Source of the DNA: Sulfuricurvum sp.
Lineage (GTDB): Bacteria; Campylobacterota; Campylobacteria; Campylobacterales; Sulfurimonadaceae
NCBI GenBank assembly: GCA_028714915.1
Contig: JAQTLL010000002.1
Location: forward strand, 62,001 to 126,000
Length of the DNA: 64,000 bases
Direction of reading: 5' to 3'
Shown here piece after piece: positions 36,877 through 45,374 of the stretch. Every line of letters starts with the position of its first letter. The stretch's first letter is position 1. The notes under the pieces were generated by a model that saw only the letters and a list, made by a program, of their open reading frames with translations, was not told where the DNA came from and did not search any database. The translations under genes were made by a program, and so were the position numbers.

Positions 36877-37339
36877 AATACCTAAAGAGAGATTCTCACA
36901 TCTTATTGAGAGTATTATTGCCGGAGTAGGGGCATTTATAGGACTTTCTCTTATTGGTTTGATTGCACAAAAAGCGGATACAATGATGGTTATTGCTCCA
37001 TTTGGGGCGACTGCGGTTCTTCTTTTTAGTGCACCAAGTAGCCCTTTTTCAAAACCATGGAATATTTTTGGCGGTTATCTCATTGCAACAATACTTGGAT
37101 CAATTGTTCTTGTTTATACAAATGGGGGATGGCTTTGGATTGGTACAGGGTTGGGATTAACAATTATGCTGATGCATTGGACCAAAACGATTCATCCCCC
37201 TGCTGGTGCAAACTTTTTAATTGTAACGCAAGGGCATCTTTCATTTTATTTACTTGAGCCCCTTTTTATTGGGCTTCTTGCTCTTATTATCATTGCCCTT
37301 AGTATTGAAAAAATCAAAACGAAGGTGCTTTCTCAATAA
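36869..37339 (+). CDS. HPP-family membrane protein, possible nitrite transporter
   Basis: 156 residues, four to five helices, with the family signature HPPAGAN near residue 109 and APFGATAVLLFS near 48. HPP proteins in cyanobacteria and chloroplasts transport nitrite. Placed behind moaA under an FNR-type box, it may move nitrite or NO-related anions; transport here is inference. It ends only 4 bp before the convergent gene at 37344, so the two transcripts must overlap. Confidence 0.82.
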   Translation: MHKIPKERFSHLIESIIAGVGAFIGLSLIGLIAQKADTMMVIAPFGATAVLLFSAPSSPFSKPWNIFGGYLIATILGSIVLVYTNGGWLWIGTGLGLTIMLMHWTKTIHPPAGANFLIVTQGHLSFYLLEPLFIGLLALIIIALSIEKIKTKVLSQ

Positions 37340-37343
37340 AAAG

Positions 37344-37706
37344 CTATTTTACAACACACTGTCGCATTGAAAATTTATTTCCTGCACTGTTTGTAAAAAA
37401 TTCTCCATCGCTTTTCCATACCGATCCGTTCTCTATTTCGATATTTCGATCTCCCATTTTACTTCGTCGTTCTGAACATAAAACGACTTTTCCTTTTTCA
37501 AATGCGGCTTTGACTTCTACGGCTCTATCTTCAGTAATCTTAAAATGTAAAGCAATCGTAAGAGAGAGAAAAATAGCCAATGCGGGGAGAAAGCGTCGTA
37601 GTACAAACGGAGAGATAAACGACCGTGTCCCGATAAAAAGAGTCACTGCAAGGATAAATAAAGCGATAGAGATATACGGTAATTCCATAGAAAAAAAATG
37701 GCTCAT
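37344..37706 (-). CDS. Uncharacterised small membrane protein ending the nir operon
   Basis: 120 residues: two hydrophobic helices near the N-terminus (about 9-27 and 35-55), then a soluble part with two cysteines (VVLCSERR, SMRQCVVK). The ATG overlaps the nirDL stop (ATGA). I do not recognise a family. Its place in the operon suggests a role in haem d1 or NirS maturation, but nothing in the sequence proves it. Confidence 0.7.
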   Translation of the reverse strand: MSHFFSMELPYISIALFILAVTLFIGTRSFISPFVLRRFLPALAIFLSLTIALHFKITEDRAVEVKAAFEKGKVVLCSERRSKMGDRNIEIENGSVWKSDGEFFTNSAGNKFSMRQCVVK

Positions 37707-38728
37707 GAGACGGCTCCTAGTGTAAATTGTTGCTCCCACGCGTAGGTGTCGGGAGTGAAATATTTAATTCGTATTTTTTTGTATTCATGCAAAGAGGTGA
37801 GGACAAAATGATCACGTGCCCCCAACTCGGTTCCCATTCGCTCAATCACTGTTTCCAACTCTTCGTTTGATGAGGCATGCGTCATAGTAAAAAGATTGTA
37901 ATTCCATCCCTCAAATCGCGGGCGTAAATAACAATGCGATACGGCAGAAAATTCAGCAGCTTTAGCTCCGATGGCTTCGGCAACAGTATCATCAATGTCC
38001 CACACTACCATCGCATTAGCAACAAAGCCTGCATTTCTGTGATTGAGAATGGTGGCATAACGACGCATATAACCACCTCGTGAAAGATCATTGATACACT
38101 CAAAAAAGAGAGGATAATCAATACCTAAATGTGAAATCATTTGTGCGAATGGCTCTTCACAGGCGCTTAAATCTTCTTGTATTTGAGCAATGATTCGATA
38201 GTGCAATGGGGTTAGCTCGACAGGGACAATCTCTTTTTTAATCACTTTTTCTTTGAGCTCTTTGGAATTATTCGTATCGAGTTTAACAGAAATTTTAAAC
38301 ATCTTCAGTGTCGGCAGAAGCATTGATTGTACAGCACCCACTTTTTTAGCAAGCAATTTAACTGTCCCTTCCAGACCCAGTGCTGAATCAGGAGGGACAG
38401 CAATCGTAAACCAGAGGTTATAGGAGTGTGCCCGTTTGTAGTTGTGACTTACTCCCGGATGAGTGCTGATAAATGCTGCTGCATCATCAATTTGAGCTTC
38501 GTCTATTTTAAAGGCAACCAATGATGAGAGATAGCCCAGGCGTTTGGTATCCAAAATCGCTGATGTTTGGCGAATAATCTTCTCTTCTTTAAGGTGTGAA
38601 TAAAGCTCGATAGCCTCTTCTTCTGTAGCATTCAATTGTGCATCCAACTCTAAAAATGGACGCTCACAAAGAGGAAATCCCTCTTGCAGTACTGCTAAAA
38701 AATCACCACTGTTCATCTTAAGCTCCAA
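37703..38728 (-). CDS. nirDL: Sirohaem decarboxylase, fused NirD-NirL type
   Basis: 341 residues with two AsnC/Lrp-like halves, each a winged helix followed by an RAM-like domain. The halves show GVSHNYKRAHSYNLWFTI and AVSHCYLRPRFEGWNYNLF, the His/Tyr motifs of the NirDLGH family. It converts sirohaem to 12,18-didecarboxysirohaem for haem d1. One fused gene appears to do the job of the usual four; no nirG or nirH is in this window. The start at 38728 overlaps nirE; an ATG at 38716 is also possible. Confidence 0.88.
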   Translation of the reverse strand: MELKMNSGDFLAVLQEGFPLCERPFLELDAQLNATEEEAIELYSHLKEEKIIRQTSAILDTKRLGYLSSLVAFKIDEAQIDDAAAFISTHPGVSHNYKRAHSYNLWFTIAVPPDSALGLEGTVKLLAKKVGAVQSMLLPTLKMFKISVKLDTNNSKELKEKVIKKEIVPVELTPLHYRIIAQIQEDLSACEEPFAQMISHLGIDYPLFFECINDLSRGGYMRRYATILNHRNAGFVANAMVVWDIDDTVAEAIGAKAAEFSAVSHCYLRPRFEGWNYNLFTMTHASSNEELETVIERMGTELGARDHFVLTSLHEYKKIRIKYFTPDTYAWEQQFTLGAVS

Positions 38729-39464
38729 ACCATTGCAATTGCTCTTGCAGTCCTACTGTCTCTCCGACAACGACAATGGCCGGAGAATTCATATCACGGG
38801 ATGCTTCTACAATGGTTTCCAGTGTTGCGGTAACGCATTTTTGTGTTGGCATAGTACCATTTTCAATAACGGCACAAGGAGTTGAGGGTGCGGCACCATT
38901 TTTTACCAAGGACTTAATAATTTTTGCCAATCCATGCAATCCCATCAAAATTACAAGAGTTTCGTTTTCACGTAATACCCCCGCGTCAAAGTTATGATCT
39001 TTACCGCATTTATGACATGCAGCTTGATGTCCCGTCATTACACGAAAAGAGGTATTAACCCCCCGATGGGTAAGCGGAATGCCTGCATAGGTAGGCACGG
39101 CGACAGCCGAACTGATCCCGGGGATAAACTCAAAGGCAATCCCGTTTTCAGCCAGAAAGAGTGCCTCTTCGCCACCACGTCCAAAAACGAGAGGATCACC
39201 ACCTTTGAGACGAACTACCTTATCGTATTTTAAGGCATATTCAACCAGCTGGGCATTGATGTCTTCTTGGGGCATGGTGTGATGCTTATCCTCTTTGCCC
39301 ACATAGATAAGAATCGCCCCCTCTTTGACTTCATTCAAAATCTCTTCGTTGACGAGATGATCGTACAAAATAACATCGGCTTGTCGAATAGCTCGCCGTG
39401 CTTTGATCGTCAACAATTCAGGATCACCGGGACCTGCTCCCGTGAGATAGACTTTACCACTCAT
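38718..39464 (-). CDS. nirE: Uroporphyrinogen-III C-methyltransferase
   Basis: 248 residues. SAM-binding motif GAGPGDPELLTIKA at the start, VVRLKGGDPLVFGRGGEE and GIPLTHRG, all typical of SUMT/CobA/NirE. It makes precorrin-2 for sirohaem and haem d1. Start at the ATG preceded by AAAGGAG; it overlaps nirF by 4 bp. An insertion near residue 150 holds CHKCGKDH, which looks metal-binding and is not in the NirE enzymes I know. No CysG-type dehydrogenase domain is attached. Confidence 0.92.
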   Translation of the reverse strand: MSGKVYLTGAGPGDPELLTIKARRAIRQADVILYDHLVNEEILNEVKEGAILIYVGKEDKHHTMPQEDINAQLVEYALKYDKVVRLKGGDPLVFGRGGEEALFLAENGIAFEFIPGISSAVAVPTYAGIPLTHRGVNTSFRVMTGHQAACHKCGKDHNFDAGVLRENETLVILMGLHGLAKIIKSLVKNGAAPSTPCAVIENGTMPTQKCVTATLETIVEASRDMNSPAIVVVGETVGLQEQLQWFGA

Positions 39465-40543
39465 TTGCTCTCCTTTGAATCTTGGTATAAAAATATTCCT
39501 GATGGGCGTTTCACAGGGACAGTTCCCCGTTTTTCCCACGTTATTGTATCGAGAATTTGCACTTCATCGGCAGTATTGACTGCAACAAAGAGTTTGGGTG
39601 ATACATCACTCCATCGCACGTGCAATACCGTTCCTTCAAATCTAAGGGTTTGAATAATTTTTAACGTTGCCGTATCAATGATCTGAACAACCGGAAACTC
39701 TTTGCCGCTAAACGTCACTGCCAATAATTTTTTATCAGGACTTAGTGCCGTAAAGACAGGAAGCCCCTCAGTGGGTATCCGAGACAAGAATTTAAAATCA
39801 TTATCAAATGCCATGATTGCAGATTCACCTACACTTGGGATAAAAATTGTATGATCGCCAATACTCCAGAATCCAAAATGAGGTACTTTGAGAACAGGTT
39901 TATTTTCCTCTTTATTCATCGGAACTTTTTTGTAGTTCATGGTGTCCAAATCAACGACTCCCACCCATGGAGAGTTGAAAAAACCGACAATATAGAGGTT
40001 GTTTTTAATCATCGCATCAAAGGGAATCTCCCCTACAGACTCAAACTTTTTAAGCAATGAAAATGAAGGCGCTCTAGTCCCGTCATTTTTTAAAACCCAT
40101 AGCTCATCTTTGTCCATCAGAGCAAAAATCATTTTGTCTTTATAGGTTTTAATCCCAACATTTTTTGAGCCTGTTTGAATTGTTTGCAGAGGCTTGAGAT
40201 TACGATCTAAAATTTCAACGGTTTTATTGTCGTAGTTTGCCACTGCAACAAACGTTGGTTCGACCACAAATCCGATAGCACTTTTGCTTGTTTGATACTC
40301 GGCAGTTTTCGTATTTGTTTCAGGATTAAATTTAATTACAAATCCATCTCGTGTAATCATGTATCCATCGTGTTCGGCAAATTTTACCGTGGCGTGATTG
40401 GTATTTCGCATATTTTCGATTCGGTCATTTAACATTCCGTTTTTAATAACGGCAAGAGAAGAATTTTCCCGCTCAACAACAAAGATTTTTTCATCACTCC
40501 ACAACGATGTTAAAACTAAGAGTAAAAAAGTTAAAGTTTTCAT
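39461..40543 (-). CDS. nirF: NirF, haem d1 biosynthesis beta-propeller
   Basis: 360 residues with a signal peptide (1-16) and a cytochrome-cd1-like eight-bladed propeller without a haem c domain. NirF acts in the periplasm in late haem d1 synthesis as a dehydrogenase or carrier. Conserved-looking His residues (TNHATVKFAEHDG and PHFGFWSIGDH) fit the family. ATGA overlap with nirJ. Confidence 0.88.
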   Translation of the reverse strand: MKTLTFLLLVLTSLWSDEKIFVVERENSSLAVIKNGMLNDRIENMRNTNHATVKFAEHDGYMITRDGFVIKFNPETNTKTAEYQTSKSAIGFVVEPTFVAVANYDNKTVEILDRNLKPLQTIQTGSKNVGIKTYKDKMIFALMDKDELWVLKNDGTRAPSFSLLKKFESVGEIPFDAMIKNNLYIVGFFNSPWVGVVDLDTMNYKKVPMNKEENKPVLKVPHFGFWSIGDHTIFIPSVGESAIMAFDNDFKFLSRIPTEGLPVFTALSPDKKLLAVTFSGKEFPVVQIIDTATLKIIQTLRFEGTVLHVRWSDVSPKLFVAVNTADEVQILDTITWEKRGTVPVKRPSGIFLYQDSKESK

Positions 40544-41667
40544 GCAATATCCTTATGAAAAATTTGATCTAAATAACACGACGGGTCGTCTCCATTCAAC
40601 GTACCGTGGACGGCATATGCACGAGCCCGTGAGCCGCCATTGCAAATACTTAGATACTCACATTTGCTGCATTTCCCTTCAAGGACTCTAGGATGAGTGC
40701 GCAGCGCGGTGAGTAAGGCATTGTCAGGATCATTCCAAATCAGCCCAAAAGGCTTTTCTTTGATTGAGCCAAGTGTTACGGGAAAAAATGGGTCTGGCTT
40801 GACATTGCCGCGACTGTCAATATTGACCAGCTTTCGTCCTGCTGAATTTCCCCCCCATTTGAGGAGGCGATCATGCATGTTGGATGAATGCTCAGGGTAT
40901 CGGCGTGAAAACTCTTCGAAGAGAGAAATTGCATCCATCTCCATATTTCCAGTCACAACTTCAATAGATTTATTGGTTTCGTAATAATCAAAGGCTTTAG
41001 AAAGGACAAATTTAACGGCTTCAATACGTTGCTCGACACTCAAATCCATCGCACGATTTTCCAGTCCACGCCCTGAATAGACCAAATGGGAGATATAGAC
41101 TTTAGGGATATTCAGTGTTTCGGCAAGCTCAAAAATAAAGGGAAGATCCTCTAATGTCTGAGTCGTTAGGGTAAAGCGGATACCCACCCGGTTTGAATAT
41201 TGCAGCAGGAGTTTGATGGCTTCCATCGAGAGTTTAAATGATCCCTTAAGCCCTCTAAAATGATCATGCGTCTCTTCCCGACCATCAATACTTACCCCGA
41301 TGTAGTCGAATGCGGCAACAATTTTTTCAACATTGCTTTTATGAACATAAAGACCATTTGTGGAGAGATAGGTAATGATACCCAGCTCACGGGCCCGCGC
41401 AGCAATATCAAAAATATCATGGCGAGTAAGCGGCTCGCCCCCGGAAAAGATAATAAACTTGATACCGCTTTGTGCCATATCTGCCATTGTTTTGAAAATC
41501 TCATTGGTATCCAGAGCATCTTCACTCTCCAAAGTTGCTTTGGAATAGCAGTGCAAACACGATAGATTACATCGGTTAGTGAGATTCCAGATGGCAATCG
41601 CACCATCGAGAACCCGTTCCCTCCCCCCTTCAATCGAAGCGCGAATTAAATTTGAAACTCTTAACAT
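40540..41667 (-). CDS. nirJ: NirJ, radical-SAM haem d1 biosynthesis protein
   Basis: 375 residues. Radical-SAM motif CNLSCLHC at the N-terminus, SGGEPL, and a C-terminal SPASM-like cysteine cluster (CSKCEYLSIC). It removes propionates from didecarboxysirohaem. Start at the ATG with GGAGGTACTACAA before it. The SD region is complementary to the loop of an upstream hairpin (41712-41789), which suggests translational control. Follows nirC after 142 bp, the longest gap in the operon. Confidence 0.92.
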   Translation of the reverse strand: MLRVSNLIRASIEGGRERVLDGAIAIWNLTNRCNLSCLHCYSKATLESEDALDTNEIFKTMADMAQSGIKFIIFSGGEPLTRHDIFDIAARARELGIITYLSTNGLYVHKSNVEKIVAAFDYIGVSIDGREETHDHFRGLKGSFKLSMEAIKLLLQYSNRVGIRFTLTTQTLEDLPFIFELAETLNIPKVYISHLVYSGRGLENRAMDLSVEQRIEAVKFVLSKAFDYYETNKSIEVVTGNMEMDAISLFEEFSRRYPEHSSNMHDRLLKWGGNSAGRKLVNIDSRGNVKPDPFFPVTLGSIKEKPFGLIWNDPDNALLTALRTHPRVLEGKCSKCEYLSICNGGSRARAYAVHGTLNGDDPSCYLDQIFHKDIA

Positions 41668-41674
41668 TTGTAGT

Positions 41675-41789
41675 ACCTCCAATACTCTTTGATTTAACAA
41701 TAACTGTGTGTAGTATTCTTTGTCAGAGTTGCCTCGTTAAAAGAGTTGGAGGTCTTGAGAATAACGAGACAACCCCGACAAAAAATACT
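41675..41789 (-). ncRNA. Structured leader of nirJ: 28-bp hairpin with anti-Shine-Dalgarno loop
   Basis: On the minus-strand transcript, arms 41789-41762 and 41739-41712 pair over 28 positions. The four mismatches are all G-U wobbles in this direction (they would be A-C in the other), which argues for selection as nir-sense RNA. The 22-base loop contains ACCTCCAACTCTTT (41753-41740), the complement of the nirJ SD region AAAGAGT-AT-TGGAGGT (41690-41675) apart from a 2-base bulge. It may be a pseudoknot or a switch. No T run follows, so it is not a simple terminator. Confidence 0.65.
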
Positions 41790-41809
41790 ATTGTATATAA
41801 ACGCAAAAT

Positions 41810-42121
41810 CTACTTAAAACTTTTAATATAGACTGTAATGTTTTGCAACTCTTCGCCAGACAAGGCAAAGGGAGGCATAGCATTACGAGTATAGCCTAAC
41901 TGTTTATAGAGAAGATCAGGACGGACTATCTGTCCTTGAATCTCACTATCAGAACGCTTACGAGCAATGCTTTGAAATGAGGGTCCAAAAGCTTCTGCTG
42001 TTGGGTGGTGACACCCCCAGCAGAGTTTGAGGAAAAGGGCTTCACCCTCTTTCATTTCATTGGCACTTATGCTCGCTACGCTCCAGAGAACCGCAAGGGT
42101 TCCCACTATGGCTTTATGCAC
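41810..42121 (-). CDS. nirC: NirC-like mono-haem cytochrome c
   Basis: 103 residues: signal peptide (1-20) and one CWGCH haem motif near residue 34, with a Met ligand candidate in NAMPPFALSG. NirC-type cytochromes act with NirF/NirN in haem d1 insertion or donate electrons to NirS. The GTG start overlaps the nirS stop by 8 bp. It could instead be a general electron donor; the gene order favours NirC. Confidence 0.82.
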   Translation of the reverse strand: MHKAIVGTLAVLWSVASISANEMKEGEALFLKLCWGCHHPTAEAFGPSFQSIARKRSDSEIQGQIVRPDLLYKQLGYTRNAMPPFALSGEELQNITVYIKSFK

Positions 42122-43754
42122 CCGGAATTTCCATACGGTGTTCGATAGAGTAGGTAAATGTTGGGGTAGTTAGCCCTTCAATTTTAGTAATGTACTCACC
42201 TGTTTTAGAATTAAAGACCAAAATACGTCCACCTGTCCAGTCTGAGACGTACATGTGTTCACCATGATCTGATGGTTCTGCGTGCAATAATCGTGGAATT
42301 ATTGCCTCACCTTTGGCATTTTTAACCACACCTGCTGACCACTCTTTGATCACTTTGTGCGTATCAGGATTGATAAGTTTGATTGTCCCATCAATATCAG
42401 CTTCAATGATACGGTCTACCATTAAAGTTTCTTTGTTGATCAAATTAATTTTATTGTAGTTTGATTCACCACCAATAACATTGTCTGCCCAAACAAAAGG
42501 TGTTTTTTCATTGGTTCCGACAAATAATCCGCCGCCTTCAGTATTGACTTGTTTAACAACATTCCATTTATTATCCCAAATTGTTGTCTGCCCAAGATTC
42601 ATATTGACAGTTGCGTGCAATTGTTTCGCCAATTTTTCAGAATACCAGCTTGACCCTTGCCCTGGATGCGGTTTGCTTCCCGGTCCTGTGTAGACTTTAC
42701 CTGCTAATGTTTTAGTTTTAAAGTCTACGATACCCACAACGTCACTGCCTTGAGAAGCGATCATATAATAGCGCCCGATTTCTTCTCCCTCATTCAAAAA
42801 GGCATCGTGCAAGATTTTACCAATCCCCGGAATATCTCCTACGATAGGGAAATCAGGTTTTGAGTAATCAACGATGTATACATGTCCTGCATCTTTGAGA
42901 GCAAATGCAATATACGGACCGTATGGAGTATCAGCGATAGAAGCAACTCGTGATGTTCCAAGATTTCCATCCATGTCAATAACACTGCTCGTTGGGTATA
43001 CTTTGAGCGGTTTAAGTGTCATTGCATCCAAAAGAATTGCACCACCCGGTACATAGTTACCAGCCATGACATATTTACCATCTGGAGTACATGCTAAACC
43101 ACGGCTATCACTACCAACACGAATTTTTGCAATGATCGGTTGTCCCGGTGCATTGAGGTCGAACATATTGACCCATCCGTCACGGCTGATGTTATAAACA
43201 TAACGAGGGATACGTTTATTAACAACTGTTACGTGTGTTGCAAAACCTGAATCATGCTTAGAAAGAACTTTATTGGTAGTTCCATCAATAAATCCGACTT
43301 TGGATGCATCGCGTTCAGTAAAAATAACAATATCCTGTACACTTTTTACATCTGCCGGTTTTGGATATTTTTTGTACAGTGCATCACGATCTTGAAGAAC
43401 TTGATGCGTTGCTGCTACATCTTCAATTGTCAGATTTTTAATTTGCTGACCTTGGTATTTGAGAAGATAATCGACCATTTTATCGGCATCATCTTTATTC
43501 ATTTTATCTTTAAAGGATGGCATTGCCGTCCCTGCACGACCACCCATAATCGTATCAACAAGCAAGTAAGCATTCTTTTTGCTGATTACTTTTGGATCAA
43601 GACTGCTTCCGACACCACCTTCGTGGTTTGGACCATGACACCCTTGACACTCTTTTTCAAACATTTTGGCAACGTCCATTTTGGACTCGCCAGCCATTAG
43701 TGGAAGGGTGGCAAATACTGCACCCGCAAGGGTTATTCCTAGAACTTTTTTCAT
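42114..43754 (-). CDS. nirS: Cytochrome cd1 nitrite reductase
   Basis: 546 residues: signal peptide (1-22), an N-terminal cytochrome c domain with CQGCH (36-40), and a C-terminal eight-bladed haem d1 propeller (about 130-546). Reduces nitrite to NO in the periplasm with electrons from c-type cytochromes. SD AAGGAG ahead of the ATG. There is no FNR-type box directly upstream, so it is probably read from the nor promoter. The haem d1 genes follow in the same operon. Confidence 0.95.
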   Translation of the reverse strand: MKKVLGITLAGAVFATLPLMAGESKMDVAKMFEKECQGCHGPNHEGGVGSSLDPKVISKKNAYLLVDTIMGGRAGTAMPSFKDKMNKDDADKMVDYLLKYQGQQIKNLTIEDVAATHQVLQDRDALYKKYPKPADVKSVQDIVIFTERDASKVGFIDGTTNKVLSKHDSGFATHVTVVNKRIPRYVYNISRDGWVNMFDLNAPGQPIIAKIRVGSDSRGLACTPDGKYVMAGNYVPGGAILLDAMTLKPLKVYPTSSVIDMDGNLGTSRVASIADTPYGPYIAFALKDAGHVYIVDYSKPDFPIVGDIPGIGKILHDAFLNEGEEIGRYYMIASQGSDVVGIVDFKTKTLAGKVYTGPGSKPHPGQGSSWYSEKLAKQLHATVNMNLGQTTIWDNKWNVVKQVNTEGGGLFVGTNEKTPFVWADNVIGGESNYNKINLINKETLMVDRIIEADIDGTIKLINPDTHKVIKEWSAGVVKNAKGEAIIPRLLHAEPSDHGEHMYVSDWTGGRILVFNSKTGEYITKIEGLTTPTFTYSIEHRMEIPGA

Positions 43755-43818
43755 TTCATTACTCCTTGGCTTATATAAATTAAGATTGACTCCAACTCTT
43801 CTTTGTCAACACTATTTT

Positions 43819-43965
43819 TTAGTGTCCTATTCGTTTCTTTTCAGCTTTATAGATGAAATACATCGGAAGAACAATAATCGAGTGTAAAAAGATTGTCAAG
43901 GTCATTGGACCTTGATTGAGCATTCCCCAGAAACTGGGGACAATGTCGGTAAATTCTGTAAACAT
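43819..43965 (-). CDS. Small single-helix membrane protein between norB and nirS
   Basis: 48 residues, starting MFTEFTDIVPSFWGMLNQGP, with one hydrophobic helix (about 19-39, TIFLHSIIVLPMYFI) and a basic C-terminus (KAEKKRIGH). SD AAAGGAT seven bases before the ATG. It begins 11 bp after the norB stop. Size and topology recall CcoQ/CcoS-type assembly or stability peptides of haem-copper enzymes, so a role with NorB is a reasonable guess. A 64-bp gap follows before nirS. Confidence 0.7.
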   Translation of the reverse strand: MFTEFTDIVPSFWGMLNQGPMTLTIFLHSIIVLPMYFIYKAEKKRIGH

Positions 43966-43976
43966 AACTTATCCTT

Positions 43977-45374
43977 TTAATTAGCCAAGGCTTTTGAGCG
44001 CTTAGCAATCGTTAGAAGATCTTTGACGAGTAGTAAGAAACCAAGGAAGGTAACTACACCCATCGCAAGACGCCAATCAATTCCTTGAGTAAACCACGTA
44101 GCCCCTTGAGCGATGAAGTAACCATCCCATGTTGCGCCGTATTCAGCTCTCTCAACAAATGCTTGAACATACCCTGAAAGTGTCAACGCAACTGTCATCC
44201 CAAGAACACCGATTGTAATAAGTGAAACTGCCCATTTAGAGGTAGCCGTACTTCTCATCTCTTCGATACCGTTACGTCGTTGGATTGCAACGTACATCAT
44301 ACCGATCAAAATCGTAGCGTATGCGCCGTAGAATGCCAAGTGACCATGACCCGCAGTGAACTGTGAACCGTGTGTATAGATATTGATCTGAGGAAGTGTG
44401 TGCATAAAGCCCCAAACACCAGCTCCTAAAAAGTTTCCGAATGCATTAACGATAAACCAGCTAAACGCAGGACCATTGTTGACTTTTCCGTTGTGTTTAC
44501 CCATATCGTAGATAACGTGTACGAGCATTCCAACCAATGGTACTGGCTCAAGTGCTGAGAACAATGCCCCGATTTCCCACCAGTATTCCGGTGTTCCGAT
44601 CCAAAAGTAGTGGTGACCCATACCCAAGATACCAGATCCAAACAACATTGTTACTTCGATCCATAACCACATCTCAACGATTTGACGGTTAGCGTGCATA
44701 ACTTTGATAAGACCGTAAGCGATTAGTACACCAACAAAGACTTCCCAAGTAGCTTCAACCCAAAGGTGAATAACCCACCACCACCAAAACTGATCCATAG
44801 TGATATTGCTTGTATAGAACATTCCTGCGAGATAAAGACCTGCAAGAGCAATCAAGTCCGCCATTAAAACCGTAGTGATTCCTGTGCGTTTGCCTTTCAT
44901 AACTGTTGCAAAAACATTGTAAACAAAGATAAGAACTACAACAGTAATTCCGATGTCTGCCCAACGCGGTGCTTCAAGATACTCACGACCTTCATTGATC
45001 AACCAAATACTAGCTTCTGTACCCGGACCTACTTGAACAAGGATATAAACCCCGACCACTATCGTAACCGCAAGAGTTAAAATATAGAAGCCAAGAGTTC
45101 CGAGCTTTATCCCAACTGTTTCAATCCCTGTTTCTTCAGGCAGCATCCAATAGGCAGAACCTATCATCGCATACAACATCCACACAACGAGTGCATTAAT
45201 GTGTACCATTCGAGCCGTTGAGAAATTAAAGACATTAAACAAAAACTCTGGATTGACAAACTGATACGCAGCAATCAGACCCATAACCAACTGTGCTCCA
45301 AAGAGGACAACAGCAACAAAGAAATATTTCATAGCCAATGATTGTGATAAATATTTAGGGGTTGCAATACTCAT
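43977..45374 (-). CDS. norB: Nitric oxide reductase subunit B
   Basis: 465 residues with 12 helices, haem-copper oxidase fold. The active-site Glu/His region (WWWVIHLWVEATWEVF) and the haem ligands (HINALVVWMLY, GHGHLAFYGAYATI) match cNOR rather than an oxidase. Couples with NorC to reduce NO to N2O. ATGA overlap with norC. The ORF is the usual length for cNorB. Confidence 0.95.
   Translation of the reverse strand: MSIATPKYLSQSLAMKYFFVAVVLFGAQLVMGLIAAYQFVNPEFLFNVFNFSTARMVHINALVVWMLYAMIGSAYWMLPEETGIETVGIKLGTLGFYILTLAVTIVVGVYILVQVGPGTEASIWLINEGREYLEAPRWADIGITVVVLIFVYNVFATVMKGKRTGITTVLMADLIALAGLYLAGMFYTSNITMDQFWWWWVIHLWVEATWEVFVGVLIAYGLIKVMHANRQIVEMWLWIEVTMLFGSGILGMGHHYFWIGTPEYWWEIGALFSALEPVPLVGMLVHVIYDMGKHNGKVNNGPAFSWFIVNAFGNFLGAGVWGFMHTLPQINIYTHGSQFTAGHGHLAFYGAYATILIGMMYVAIQRRNGIEEMRSTATSKWAVSLITIGVLGMTVALTLSGYVQAFVERAEYGATWDGYFIAQGATWFTQGIDWRLAMGVVTFLGFLLLVKDLLTIAKRSKALAN

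Noticed and set aside
43755..43818. FNR-type box directly upstream of nirS
   Set aside because: TTGAC and GTCAA are present but 14 bases apart, not 4. NirS is better explained by read-through from the nor promoter.
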